A stretch of 64,000 nucleotides of DNA. It comes from Cryptomeria japonica (Eukaryota > Streptophyta > Pinopsida > Cupressales > Cupressaceae). The stretch is taken from assembly GCF_030272615.1 (NCBI RefSeq), contig NC_081411.1:159010471-159074470 (forward strand), read 5' to 3'. A program made the position numbers and the translations under genes. Of this stretch, positions 46,757 through 58,729 are shown one piece after another. The number at the start of each line of letters is the position of its first letter. The stretch's first letter is position 1. The notes under the pieces are model-generated. The model saw nothing but the letters and a program-made list of their open reading frames with translations, had not been told where the DNA came from and ran no database searches.

Positions 46757-47977
46757 TGTAAAGCGGAAAATTGCGAGTGAACCCTAAGTGTTCCCCCCAC
46801 CACTCCGAGGAGAGGGGAAGGAGGTCATTAGGGTTGACGATTTTCACTTAGGGGAGACTTTACATTCAAAAGAGGGGTTGAAACCCACAAGATCCAATCC
46901 CACACAAGGCAAGATTGGATTCTAAATGAGTTTCAAGGGTTAAGACAACAAGGCTACCCTCTTTTGTAAAGCAATGTGGATAGAAGGATTAAGCTAGGAA
47001 TGCATAAAAAAGTGAGAAAGATTCGCTTATAAATAGAGATAGGGATATAGGATGAAGCTGCGGACCTGGAATTAGTAGTAAAATGTCAAGACGATGCTGT
47101 CTTGCAAATTTGAGCAAAAGTTGACTGGACGATGGCGCCTAGCGTGCACACGGTCCTCCGAAAAATCCAGGAAATGAAGGGGGATCTGTTCGTCTCTGCA
47201 CAAGGATTTCGAATCTTCAATTATAGCCACGTACCTGCAACCTACACATAGAAAAGCAAAGATGATTGGGGGGTTAGGCATTAGGGGTTTTCCCTTAGGT
47301 CAAACCCCAGTTTTGGAATTAACCAAGAAATGAGAATGTTGTAAATGTAAATGATTGTAATGTAAACAAGTACCGATACCTTGTTGTAAGAATGTTTGTA
47401 TTCTTACATGCGAAGGTGTAATTGTTGTTGTATGTTGTATGTTGTATGTGATCTCCTCTTCAATGGTTGAATCCTTGTCTTGAATGCAACACTTAGCCTT
47501 GAATGGAGACTTAGAATGATCAATTGCTTGAAGGAATGCTTGAATGCTTGAATGCTTGAATGTTTGAGTATCGCTTCTGCCTTTTTTCCATCTTACCAAA
47601 ATGGGAGAGGAAATGTAGTTTATATACTTGTCAATTAGGGTTGATAGACTGATTTTTTCGACCTTAGGCCAACCAGGAAAGATTATTTTCCAATTTGCAA
47701 ACATAAAGACCCGAGACCCAAAAGAGACCGGGCCCAAAAATAGGGCTAGGGACCAAGGCGCTGGGCACCTTATCCTGGAGGACCAGGGTGCTGGGCACCA
47801 TGGTCCCACCTCCAGGGACAGCAGGGTGCAAGGAGGATCAAGCCAGGGTGCTGAAAAATGTAGTTTTTGATGTCATGGACAAGTTTCGGGGTCTCCATTC
47901 AGGTTCAGTGTTGCGTCGCCATTGTGAAGACCCAAATGTGGTCGAAATTGCAAGTGTCACAATTTTAGGATGCTACA
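46757..47977 (-). repeat. Element 4 LTR (5' LTR, right copy)
   Basis: Direct repeat of 40186-41437. Two GC-rich tandem units remain at about 47742-47812 against three in the left copy, which accounts for much of the length difference. The hairpin block is at 47127-47157. Confidence 0.94.
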
Positions 47978-47982
47978 ATTTC

Positions 47983-49795
47983 CATCTAGCTTCATTTTTA
48001 TCTTCTCATGTGTCCTTGAAAAATGCTAGTGGTTGTGTTCCATACAATTTATTGAATTTTTTTAAAGATTTCCCTACATGTCCATGATATTTATGATGTT
48101 CATTCAACAATAGATCAATCTCTAACAATATAGCCTTTGTCTTATCCGTTATATTACTAGTTGCAATTGAACATCATTATCAAAATGACTTCCATTTTGC
48201 TCAAAAATTTGTAACAATTCTTGCTTTCTCTTTATGTGCCTCTGAGTCAATTTCAATCCAAACTCTTCTTTCCTTTGTCTTTTGACAAGACCAACCATAT
48301 CTTGGTACCTATTCCATATTATTTGCAAATGAGGTAGCATCTGTTAAAAATTAGTTTCGATCAATTTTTAAACCATTTTGAACTTATAAATTTTGAGATC
48401 ATTACTAAGCCTTAAGGTTTCCTCTTGAGCCTTGGCCAGTCGTCTTTCTGCTTCTATCCTCTTTTCCTTCTCAATGGATAGGTCAATCTTCAATTGAGTA
48501 GCATGATGTTATGTAGATAATATAAGACCTTTTTGTAGAGAGGTGCTTAATCTCTTATTTAGCTCACAATTCTTCCTCTCCAGTTCCTTGTTCATAGTTT
48601 TGAGATTTTGTACTACAACCTTAGTAAATAATGCAGTATTTACATTCAAATATACAACCTGTGTTGTAGTGACATCTTTCATCCTATAAACTATAAATTA
48701 TCCCAAAATTTGTTGTGGATCTATAATGGTGATAGACCTCTTGTTAGATGAATACAAACACCATATAGCCAACACTTTATCACTAGGCCTTAAATTTGAA
48801 CCATAGCATAACTTTCTATTCTTTTATCAATTAATTTCTGATCTAATTCTTTATATCTCTTGAGAAAATCAAAGGAAATGAAAGAGGACATGTCTATCTT
48901 TGCAAGGAGCATACATCTCTCTTCTTTTATCAATTTAGTTCCCTTCTCTAGGGTCATTTTCTTGGTTTCTTCATTGACCTCTACCTAAAATTGTTGAAAA
49001 CCTCATCTATTTTCTCTAAGGGGTTTTAAGAGTTCTTTCATTCAATCTCCTTCCCTTTAATTTATTAATAAACACTTTGGAATCACTTGTATTGATAAAA
49101 TCATCATTGGATACAAAAGTTTTAGAAGCTAGAGCTCTAACTTCATTTGTTAATAAATTAATAATTTTATGAATTTTTCCATCTTGATCATTTGAAGGCT
49201 GGTAAGATGGCACATTCACTTGCATTTGCATTTATTGTGTAACCTCTTCCTCATGGGGTGTTACACTTTCTCCCACATGTTGTGATACTTCCATTCCTAC
49301 TAATGGAGTGAGAGATATTTGAGCTAAAGGAGAAACATCCCTATGTCCTTCTACCCCAATGGATGAGACGCTTGGTGAAGATGGGGAAATGGTTGGCACA
49401 TTTGATGTCAACCTAGATTCATTTTGGAGTAATAACTCCATTCTTTTGACATTATCATCCATATTTGCAAATGCATCCTTGTATGTAGGGTCAACCAAAT
49501 TTCTTTCTTTCTTAGCCTATTGGATTCTTATCCTTTCTTTAACCCTTTCTACAATGGCTTCATAAGTGGGGAAATTACTTGTTAATTCTTCTTTGAGCAC
49601 TAATGTGTGAGTGTATGCGTGCAAACCTACTAATTGTCTTGCAAATGTGATGTGTCCTTCTAGATCAATTTTTTGACCCTCTGAATGTAGGGGTAACTTA
49701 TAGCTATTTAAGAGATTGATGGCTTTTGTAAATCCATTTGATGAAGAAACCTGAAAATATCTAATATAAATATAAGACGGGAGAAAATAACCCTT
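47983..49795 (-). pseudogene. Decayed coiled-coil-rich gene, part upstream of element 4
   Basis: Minus-strand coding-like stretches (49795-49517, 49498-49232, 49231-49016, then scattered to 47983) read as one gene with stops between them. Visible segments are SSNGFTKAINLLNSYKLPLH, TFARQLVGLHAYTHTLVLKE, a Ser/Pro-rich linker (PTISPSSPSVSSIGVEG) and later Lys/Glu-rich helices. No family is recognised. The gene is cut on its 5' side by the copia LTR at 49796 and interrupted on its 3' side by element 4, after which it continues at 40180-39901. Confidence 0.5.
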
Positions 49796-51452
49796 TGTTG
49801 GCATTCAATTATCATTGATGTCAATTAGTATTGGAGGCAAGCTACTAGTAGAGGTATGTCATCCGGGATGATGAAGAATAATGTACTGGTATGGTGAAAG
49901 ACATGCAGTTGTTGAGACTATCAGTGACTTCATTAGTATGTGATGAGATACATGTTTGAGTGATCATGTTCAGTGGTAATTGGTGTATCTTATACTGGTC
50001 TGAAGTTTAGTTTCTCGTTTATGATGAAGAGGTAGAATGTGAAAGTTATCACAAACCACTAGAGGTGAAGATATATTATTAGTATAGTATTCTCTACCGG
50101 TTCACAAAAGAAGAAGGTTCTATCGGCAAAGGGATGTACTAGTATGAGCTTGTTGGAACAATTGTGTGTTAGTGGGCCATGTCTTGATCATTGTGATGCT
50201 ATGCAAAATAGAGATGGAAAACATGTTGTGGTTGGTGAAGCCCCATCAACAGGGTCATTGAAATAGATAATCGCCATTAATGAAACAACCACAAATCATG
50301 GGATTGTATCTGACCATTGCAGCTCAAGGAAGAAACAATGACAGAGGAAGATCAGGGAGTAGTTGGCACTTGGATCTATGCAAAGGAAATCAGATTTGGG
50401 AAGACCTCAAAAAGGAAACAACTAAAGGGCTTTATGTGTTGACAAATTTCAAGGAAGGAGATCTTATTTGAGATTGCTATTTTCAGTAAATATGCATTGG
50501 ATAATGGAAATTGTGTAAAGATGCATCCTTGAAGGACAGGTGATCAATCCAAGATAGGCTGGATCGGATCTAATACAGATTATGTTAGGAAAAGGAAACC
50601 CTAAGCACTTCAATTTTGAATTGCATTTTGGCAAGAAACCATGGCATAAAGAGAAGAGCTCGAGATAGAGAAAAGTGTTGGTGCAATAGAAGACAAGGGT
50701 GAAATTTTTTTCTAAAGCCAGAGAGAAAAACACTTAAAGTTTATTTGAGCAAAAGTATTAATTTACAGGTGAAGCAGAGCAAACCAGTATAAGGAACAAC
50801 CAATGAAGAGTGCATTGGACATAGAGGTTTCAAATAGGCAGAAGTTGTGCTTGATCAAGGGTGATTAAGTGTAAATTGAAAGGAGGAAGACGTCATGAGA
50901 AAGGATTAAGAAAGGTGATCAACAAAGTCAAGTTGCAAGGTAGGAGAAGAGGAAGTAGATCGGTAAGGTTGGAACCGGCAGAGCAGGATATTGTAAGGTT
51001 GTAAAACTTCATTTGCAATAGTGATCTCATTTCTGTATCTGATTTTATATTTTTTCCACTAAGTTGTAGCTTAGTGTAGGGGTTGTAGCCTATAAATTGT
51101 GTAGGGGTTGATGCTCCTTTGAGTTGGTGGTCATAAATCAAGGGTTGGTGCCCTAAATTTTATATTCAAAGTTTCATGGTGGGGCTGGATTGGAGCAGAA
51201 GATCTCCAATAGCTATTCTCACCGAGGTTTTTCCCACTATGGGTTTTCCTCATACACATCTGGTGTTGTGTGTTGCATCTTTGTTTGTGTGATATTTTAG
51301 CAGTTTAGTAAATCCTTTCTCACACCTTGGTTGCACTGTTTATGTTGCTGGTTAACACTCAGTTTGTTTCATTTACTGGTATCTTCTTGGTAAAAGTAAA
51401 AATATTAAAATCACTTATTCACGCCCCTCTCAGTGATCCATTGTGTTCAACA
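49796..51452 (+). repeat. Copia 5' LTR
   Basis: Begins TGTTGGCATTCAATTATC and ends GTGTTCAACA, two bases before the primer site. The TGTTG...CAACA termini are inverted, as expected. The left edge is inferred from that terminus and from the end of the neighbouring coding remnant, since no second LTR is available for comparison. Confidence 0.7.
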
Positions 51453-51454
51453 AT

Positions 51455-51466
51455 TGGTATCAGAGC
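51455..51466 (+). promoter_or_regulatory. Primer-binding site, initiator tRNA-Met
   Basis: TGGTATCAGAGC, the classical plant copia primer site, follows the LTR end after two bases. Confidence 0.93.
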
Positions 51467-51529
51467 ATAGGTACCCTATTTTGTCAAAAAGTGTTCTCTA
51501 GCTTGGGTAGATCCTCTCAAGTGTTCACA

Positions 51530-53540
51530 ATGGCAAGAAATGAATTAACCTCCTCAAAACCTCCTATGTTTGATGGTATCAGTTATGCTTTTTGGAGTAG
51601 AAAAATGGAAACCTATATGTCCTCTCTAGGTTGTGATGTATGGATGTTGGTTGTAAATGGATATAAAGTTCCTAATAATCCTCCTACTAATCCAGATGCT
51701 AAGAAGAAATATGAGAACAATGCTAAACCCAAGAATTTCATTCTTAGTGGGTTGTTCGATAATGAATTTGTTAAAGTCATGCACTATTCTTTTGCCAAAG
51801 AGACCTGGGATAAATTGCAGAAGATTTTTGAAGGTGATGCTAAAGTCAAGGAAGCCAAGTTGTAGACTTTGAGAGCACAACTTGAGGGCTTGAAGATGAG
51901 AGATGAAGAAAAGATTGCTAACTATCTTCAAAGGGTTGATGAAACAACAAACTCCATTAGAGGGCTTGGAGAAGAAATAAAAGATGAGGTTGTACTAAAG
52001 AAAGTACTTAGATCCCTTACATCTAAGTATGATATGAAGGTCTCAACAATAGAAGAAGAAAAATATATGAAAGTCTTCACAATGGATGAGTTGTATGGCT
52101 CCCTAACTGCTTATGAGATGAGAACTGTCGGTATTGATATTGTGAATAAAGAAGCTGCATTTAAGACATCGAGAAAAGGAAAAGAAGAATCCACCCATGA
52201 TGCAATTGGTGAATACTCTGATGACATCATGGAAAACTTTGTCAAAAGACTTAAGACAGGTTTAGGAAAATATAAAGGCAAGCTTCCTATAAAATATTTC
52301 TACTATGGAAAGATTAGACATTTTGCTGCTAAATGTCCTTATGGTGACAAGAATGAAGATGATGAATCGAAAGGTAGCAGATCATTTAGTAAGGATAGGA
52401 AGAAAAATGTCTACCAACATGGTAGGAAAGGCTACTGGAAGTAGAGTAGTCTGTTCACACATGAAGATGACACCACAAATGAGAAAAGTGCCTCAGATGA
52501 CTGCTGCATTGATGATGAAGTAAGAGAAAATATTTTTATGGCTAAAGAGGTACCGGTACCTAAAGAAGAATAAGAAGAAGAGCAAGAAGGTGAAGTAGAT
52601 CTTGAAGAAGAACTCATTAGTGCCTTAGATGAGCTAAATAAAACAAGGAGAGAGTTGAAGAAGGTAAAAAGGGTTGCAGCTAAAGAACAAGAGTTGTTGG
52701 AACAATCTCACAAAACCATTACAGATCTAAAAATTCAATTGGAAGAGGCCAAGAGGATGTGTGAAGTCACTGGTACCAGTTTGAGTGAAAGGAAAAAAAC
52801 ATCAGAATCTAGAAGCAGAAATAGTGAAACTTCAAAAGGACTTCGAGAAAAGTCAGGAAGAAATAAAAGTAAAAAGCAAGTATGAAGGCAACAATGAAGC
52901 TTTGGACAAGATGCTGAGAAAACAGAAGCAATCCAAAGATACCGGTGTCTTAGGATTTCTATAAGGTCAAAGCTCAAATAGAAAGGATACGTCGGATAAG
53001 GAAATTCAATTCACTTCTACTAAGAAGGGTGAAGACAAGAAGACATTCATAGTGGGCAAGGATACCAGTAAGAAGACATATGCAGATGTTGCTAGAAATT
53101 GATACACAAACCAGTATGCTAAATCAATAAATCAGGGACCATACTCAATGCACCAACATGCAGACCCAAGAAGGAATGCAAGAAATGATCATGAAGGATT
53201 CACAAGGGTTTGTAGCATGAAAGCAAGCACCTCGGTGAGGAAGCCATTTGTAGGTTCAAGACTACCTAACTGGTATGTACCAAATTTTCATGGCTATTAT
53301 CATCAGTGTAATAAGTTCGGTCATAAAATGGTAGACTATAGGAAAATGAATGTCAACAATAGTTTTGAGAGTAGAAACTCATTTGTTGCATTACAAAGTA
53401 CAAATGTCATGTGTTATAATTGCAATGAGTTTGGTCACAAGAGTTATGAATGTAGGAATAACATGCAAATATCCTACAAGAATGTATTGAGTACACCTTT
53501 TGGTGCTAATGTGAAATGCTATTGGTGACAAAATTTTGGT
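51530..53540 (+). pseudogene. Copia gag with coiled coil and several CCHC knuckles
   Basis: From ATG at 51530 the frame gives a copia gag core (PPMFDGISYAFWSRKMETYM, AKETWDKLQKIFEGDAKVKE) and, after a TAG at 51863-51865, LRAQLEGLKMRDEEKIANYL. A nucleocapsid knuckle near residue 255 is damaged (FYYGKIRHFAAKC: both leading Cys changed). After a stop near 52442 come an acidic stretch and a coiled coil (about 52600-52770). In another frame three more knuckle-like motifs follow: a degraded one near 53300 (HQCNKFGHKMVDY), an intact CYNCNEFGHKSYEC at 53411-53455, and CYW-stop-QNFGHIAKHC near 53515-53560. Gag packages element RNA; four knuckles is more than the usual one or two. Confidence 0.85.
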
Positions 53541-53603
53541 CACATAGCAAAGCACTGTAAGCTGAGAACTGACAAGCAAAATAGAGTTACACCAGATGAA
53601 AAG

Positions 53604-56375
53604 TTGGAATCAAAATCGAAACACAAAGTGACAGAAGTAGAAAAGAAAGAAGAGAAACCGGTTTGGGTAGAGAAGGAGAAAAAAAAGACAGAGTCTAGCC
53701 TGATTGTGCAGATTGCTCTACATGCTGAAAGGAGGAATTTATGGGTAGTTGATAGTGGTTGCTCAAATCACATGACTGAAGAGCTAGATGATTGGAATGG
53801 TGGTTCAGTTCAGTTCAGTGACAACTCTTCCATCAAGATCAAAGGCTGGGGTATAATGAATATTGATGGAAAGCTCAAGGTTCATGATGTGTACTATGTG
53901 GAAGGTTTTGAAACATAACTTGCTGAGTGTAAGTCGAATGTGTGACAAAGGGCACAAGTTCTCATTTGATTCTACTGGCTACCAGATAAGGAAGTAGAGT
54001 ACCGATCAAGTGGTAGCAGAAGGAAAGAGAATAAAGGGTAATGTCTACAATCTAAAGGAATTTTATGAGTCCCAGTGCATGATGGGATAGGTTAATGAAA
54101 GTTGGTTGTGGCACCAGAGACTTGGCCATGTGAATTTTGACAATCTGGTGAAGATAAGCAAAAACTGGTATGTAATAAACATACCTCAAATTATAAAACC
54201 AAAAAGTACATTCTGTGATGAATTTGTCAGAGGTAAGCAAGAAAAGGTCAGTTTTAAAACAAAAGAATATAACACCTCAAGACCTCTGGAGTTGATACAT
54301 ACCAACTTATGTGGACCAACATGAACAAGAGCTTTGACAAGAGAAAGGTATTTCATGTTGTTCATTGATGATTACTCAAGAATGACTTGAGTAACTTTCC
54401 TTCATGATAAGTCACAAGCATTTGAGAGATTCAAAATTTTCAGATTGATGGTGGAAAATGAAAGTGGACACTGGTTAAAGTGCTTAAGATTTGACCACAG
54501 TGGAGAATTTTCTTCAAATGAATTTGTTGACTACTATGAGAAACATGGAATTCGAAGATATTTTTTAGCTGCAAGGACACCTCAGCAAAATGGGGTGGTG
54601 GAAAGGAAAAATAGGACAGTAAAAGAGATGGCCAGGACAATGTTGAATGATGCTAACATACTAGATATATATTGGAAGGAAGCAATTCATACTGCTATCT
54701 ACACTTTAAACTAGGTTCAGTTAAGGGTGAACAGTAGAATGACTCCTTATGAGTTATGGAATGAAAAGAAACTATCACTCAAACACTTTAGAGTGTTCGA
54801 AAGTAAGTGCTTCATCAAGAGAGATGCTGATGGATTGATTCCCAGAGTGATGAAGGAATTTTCTTGGGATACTCAGCCAACAGTAAAGCCTACAAATGCT
54901 ACAACAAGAGGTTGAGAAGGGTTGTTGAGAGTGTACATGTGAGAATGGATGAAGACCCACACAAAGGACAATCTACAACTGCACCCTACTTTGATGAGTC
55001 AGATGTGGAATATGAAGACCAATCTGATAACAAACCAATAGACGATGTACTAAACAAAACTACCAATTGGTATGTGCAAAAGAATCATCCAAAAGAATAA
55101 ATCATAGGATATAGGAATGGAAGTGTGCAGATCAGAAGGAGATTAGCCCAGGAAGGTGAGCAAGTAAATTTTTTCCTCATGAATGAAGTAGAGCCTAAAA
55201 CCTTTGATGGTTCTAGCAAAAGTGAAAAGGGGGTAGATGCCATGGATGAAGAGTTGAGACAAATTGAGAAAAATCAGACTTGGGAACTTGTTCCTAGACC
55301 GATAGACAAGAATGTCATAGGTACCAAATGGGTCTATTAGAACAAGATGAATGAAGAAGGTAAGATAGTCCAACATAAACCTAGGTTAGTTTGCAAAGGG
55401 TATGCTCAAGTTGAAGGTATTGACTTTGAATAAACATTTGCACCGATGGGTAGGTTAGAGGCAATAAGAATGTTTTTAGCTTTCTCAGCCTATAAGGGAT
55501 ATAAAGTGTATCAAATGGATATGAAATCTTACTTTCTCAATGACAATCTTGAAGAAGAGGTGTATATGGAACAACTAGAAGGGTATTTGCTGCATCAAGA
55601 TGAGAGTTTTGTATGCTAACTAAAGAAAGCTCTATATGGCTTGAAGAAGGCTTCCAAAGCATGGTATTCCTGGTTAGATAAATACTTGAAGGAGAAAGGA
55701 TTCTAGAAAGGGAATGCATATAGAAACTTGTATGTCAAGGTAAATGAAAATCACATGATTAGAGTTGTTGTATATGTGGATGATATTATTTTCGGTGGAG
55801 ACAAGGACATCATGTACAAAGAATTTGCAAATAAGATGAAAACAAATTTGAGATTTCTACGTTGGGTGAGTTGTCCTATTTTCTTGGCATGCAGATCTCT
55901 CAGAAGGAAAAAATAATATTTATCTCCCAAGCCAAGTACGCAAGAGATATGCTGAAGAAATTTCAAATGGAGGACAACAAACCAGTGAGCACTCCCATGG
56001 TTACAGGTTGTAAATTGAGCAAACTAGATGAATCATCGAAAGTTGAGCAAACATTGTATAGGTCTATAATTGGCAGTCTGTTGTATTTAACAACATCTAG
56101 ACCAGATATTGTACAAGCTATTTGCATGGTGGCAAGATTTCAAGCTGCTCCTAAACAATCCCACTTAAATGCAGTTAGAAGAATTTTCAAGTATCTACAA
56201 GGGACTATCAGTTATGGTCTATGGTATCCAAAGAAAGGGGACTTCTTTTTCTAGGCATATAGATGCAGATTGGGCAGGAATCATTGATGATTGGAAAAGT
56301 ACAAGTGGAGGTTCTTTTTACTTAGGAGACCGGTTAGTATCATGGCACAGTAAGAAGCAATATTCAGTCAGGGAT
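53604..56375 (+). pseudogene. Copia pol: protease, integrase, RT, partial RNase H
   Basis: Domains in order: protease with active site LWVVDSGCSNHM (about 53738-53775); integrase zinc region WHQRLGHVNFDNL then CDEF, where the second Cys is lost; integrase core HTNLCGP (first catalytic Asp changed to Asn), FIDDYSR and NGVVERKNR; reverse transcriptase from NQTWELVPRPID through LVCKGYAQ and ALYGLKKA to the catalytic YVDD at about 55773-55784; and RNase H start DADWAG...DDWKSTSGGSFYL, ending near 56375. Frames change at least five times and several stops occur, so no functional enzyme is made. Confidence 0.9.
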
Positions 56376-57465
56376 AACTTTAAGAACCCCCCCCCTGGGC
56401 AACTGTGTAAAATCCTGGTGAATCAGACATTATTTTCAGGGGGAAATTTTCAGATCGATGGTGAAATTTTTTTTAAAATGAGGAAAAAATTATTTTGTAT
56501 TGGCGATTGTTTTTCTAGGGTACGAAATGCCATAAATTTCTGGCGAATAATACCTTGTTCTATGGGGAAAATATTTATTGTGGGAGGCGAATAATTTTTG
56601 TTAAAAGGAACAAATATATAATTGCATGAGCGAAAAATTTTACTTCAAAGGAAAAATTATTTAATGTATTGGCGATTTTTATCCACCACTTGAAAATTAT
56701 TTAAATGTATTGGCGATTTTTTTCTACTACTTAAAAATTATTTAAATGTATTGGCAATTTTTTTCCACCGCTTGAAAATTATTTAATTTGTTTTGGCAAA
56801 TATTTTGTTATTTATGGTACAATATATAATTCATTGGCGATTTCATGAATTCATTGCCATTAATAGAGTGCCAGGCACATCACATCACATCAGTACATCA
56901 CATCACATAATACATTGAGTCCAGACTTTGCACGATGTATCAATAAGCGCAACCTCTTTGACACGTGAAGGGTGACACATACCTAAAATCTATCAGTTAT
57001 TTTAAATCGTTTGATGATCGTAGATCAATGGATAAAGTTTTATTTCGGCCCAATTTTCTGAAGAGAACACAGCTCACTAGAAAGTGCCCAGAATGGAATT
57101 GGATTCAATAGACACGTATCAAATGTCATGAATCACGAGCGATAATTTCGTTCATTTAATATATATCTATTCACTTACAGCAATCCACTTTGTCCCCACG
57201 ACTTCCAATGTGATACTTGCAAATTTGGTACTGGTTCATAGCTGTTTCCATTTTTGCACAATAGTGCATTTATGGGAAAGATTTGCAGAGATACGAAAGA
57301 TTTAAAAAATTTTATAGCAATTTAATATAGTTAAAGAAGTAATTATTACAATCAAGAGCTTCAACAATTTATATATGATCTCTGCTTCTTTCATCTTCAA
57401 TTAGCCTTTTCAATTTGGTAGATAAATCATCGGAGCTCATGGTATTTTAGGTTTATAGGCTCAGG
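56376..57465. other. Repeat-bearing spacer after the copia truncation
   Basis: No gene. Words TGGCGATTTTT and TGGCGAATAAT recur, with a tandem array at 56640-56815 and a CACAT microsatellite (CACATCACATCACATCAG) at about 56876-56915. Confidence 0.6.
56640..56815. repeat. Short tandem array, about 52-bp unit
   Basis: Three to four copies of ATGTATTGGCGATTTTT followed by CCACC(A/G)CTTGAAAATTATTTAA. Confidence 0.8.
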
Positions 57466-57867
57466 TTGTTTAATTTGTTAATTTGTTTTCTCAAAATGGA
57501 CACTACCATCCGCTTGAGAAGCATTTCTGTAGAGGACCAGAGGGCCTTTCTAGGCTTTGTTAGAGACCCAACCCTCCAATCAACCTGGAAGGAGGTTGGG
57601 TCATTCACCAATGAGGCTGTGCAGATGGTGCTGGGCAGAGAATTTCTACGAAATGAAAATAGGTACCGTGTTAACACAAACATTACATCCCGCTTCTTAG
57701 CGTCTCTTCTGGACCTGGGAGGAGACAAGGTGGATACGTTGATGCTGTTGAGGAAGGTTTTTAAGGAAGACTTCCTTGGAGATGCCATTACTCTTGTTGT
57801 CCTTGCAGAAGTAGGGGTGGGAATCCCTTGGGTGAGTGAATTATCCAAGCTTCTCCTCCCTAACTAA
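57466..57867 (+). CDS. Unrecognised 133-codon ORF
   Basis: Open plus-strand frame. The likeliest start is the second Met at about 57496 (MDTTIRLRSISVEDQ), and it ends GIPWVSELSKLLLPN. Composition looks like a soluble helical protein (QRAFLGFVRDPTLQSTWKEV, LMLLRKVFKEDFLGDAITLV). In another frame coding-like sequence continues to about 58050 (WAQIGRDFLQKWFLLDDF, PNYMWIEEFS), so this is probably the front of a longer, frameshifted gene. No family recognised. Confidence 0.4.
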   Translation: MFNLLICFLKMDTTIRLRSISVEDQRAFLGFVRDPTLQSTWKEVGSFTNEAVQMVLGREFLRNENRYRVNTNITSRFLASLLDLGGDKVDTLMLLRKVFKEDFLGDAITLVVLAEVGVGIPWVSELSKLLLPN

Positions 57868-58729
57868 ATAGTGCTAGTGGCTAGGCAACCATTTTTAATA
57901 AAACCTGAATGCGGAGCAATTGATGTGTCATAGGAAATGGGCGCAAATTGGCAGGGACTTCCTCCAGAAATGGTTTCTGCTGGACGACTTTCCAAACTAC
58001 ATGTGGATTGAAGAATTCTCTTAGCTTATGCTGTCTAAAGAATTCTACATGGAAGGAGGGACAGATTCTTAGGGCAAAATTGTAAACAATTCCACTACCT
58101 GTGCCCTAGCCCCGCCCCCCTGTAGTTTTTTTTTCCTATGTCCTCGAACCCTAACAGGCTCAGTGCCAGTGGCTCACTCATTTTGGCTTTTAAGTTTTTG
58201 GGGGACTCAAGTCTCAGACGAAAAAATTGTAAATTTCAAAAGCATAAATATTAATGATAATTTTTCAAATTCTAGTTTGTTTCAGTTTGCCTCTTATAGT
58301 CTTATGGATATAAAAATGCTTTCTATGATTCTATTTCATTTTTATTAATTAATTTCTTTCAAATGCTTTTTGTATATGAGCTACGTTATTTCAATTATTT
58401 TTTAAACAATGGAAATAAATTTAATACTGTGATCTTTTTTATGTAATGCTATAAAAAAAAATTCAATTCGTTCCATTAATTATTTGTACATTGATTATGG
58501 TTGATTATAATTTTATAAATATATACTATATAGTCATTCAAAATACAAAATTTCAAAAGTTTCAAGATACAAAAGTTTATTGGTAAAGGTTTTTTCATTC
58601 TATTAATTCAAAAGTTTCAAGATACAAAATTTGCAATCATTCATGCATAAATGCAGACAGAGAGAAAACCATACTGCCCACAGCTTATAGCAAGCAGACA
58701 AAAAAACCAGTTCATTGCCAATAGGTCGC
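57868..58729. other. Continuation of a decayed ORF, then no gene
   Basis: Up to about 58100 a shifted frame continues the preceding ORF. The rest is AT-rich with a GCCCCGCCCCCC run near 58110 and no further feature. Confidence 0.45.

Larger units (their letters stand above)
40186..47977 (-). mobile_element. Element 4: complete LTR element with gag-pro only (TSD ATTTC)
   Basis: The 7792-base element has LTRs 40186-41437 (1252) and 46757-47977 (1221), both starting TGTAAAG and ending GCTACA. Target duplication ATTTC is at 40181-40185 and 47978-47982; polypurine tract at 41438-41455; tRNA-Trp primer site at 46735-46753. Minus orientation. The internal 5.3 kb holds a 1.15-kb leader, one frame of about 1144 codons for Gag, a retropepsin-like region and an acidic tail, then 0.7 kb without genes. 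There is no trace of reverse transcriptase, RNase H or integrase. In about 180 aligned bases at the LTR starts I count five differences, all transitions. It resembles the non-autonomous TR-GAG class. Confidence 0.95.
49796..56375 (+). mobile_element. Ty1/copia retrotransposon, 3'-truncated
   Basis: 5' LTR (49796-51452), tRNA-iMet primer site, gag, protease, integrase, reverse transcriptase and the start of RNase H lie in the order typical of copia elements on the plus strand. Similarity stops in RNase H at about 56375, at the run of C residues, and no 3' LTR follows in the window. Many stops and frameshifts make it inactive. It cuts into the decayed minus-strand gene on its left. Confidence 0.9.
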
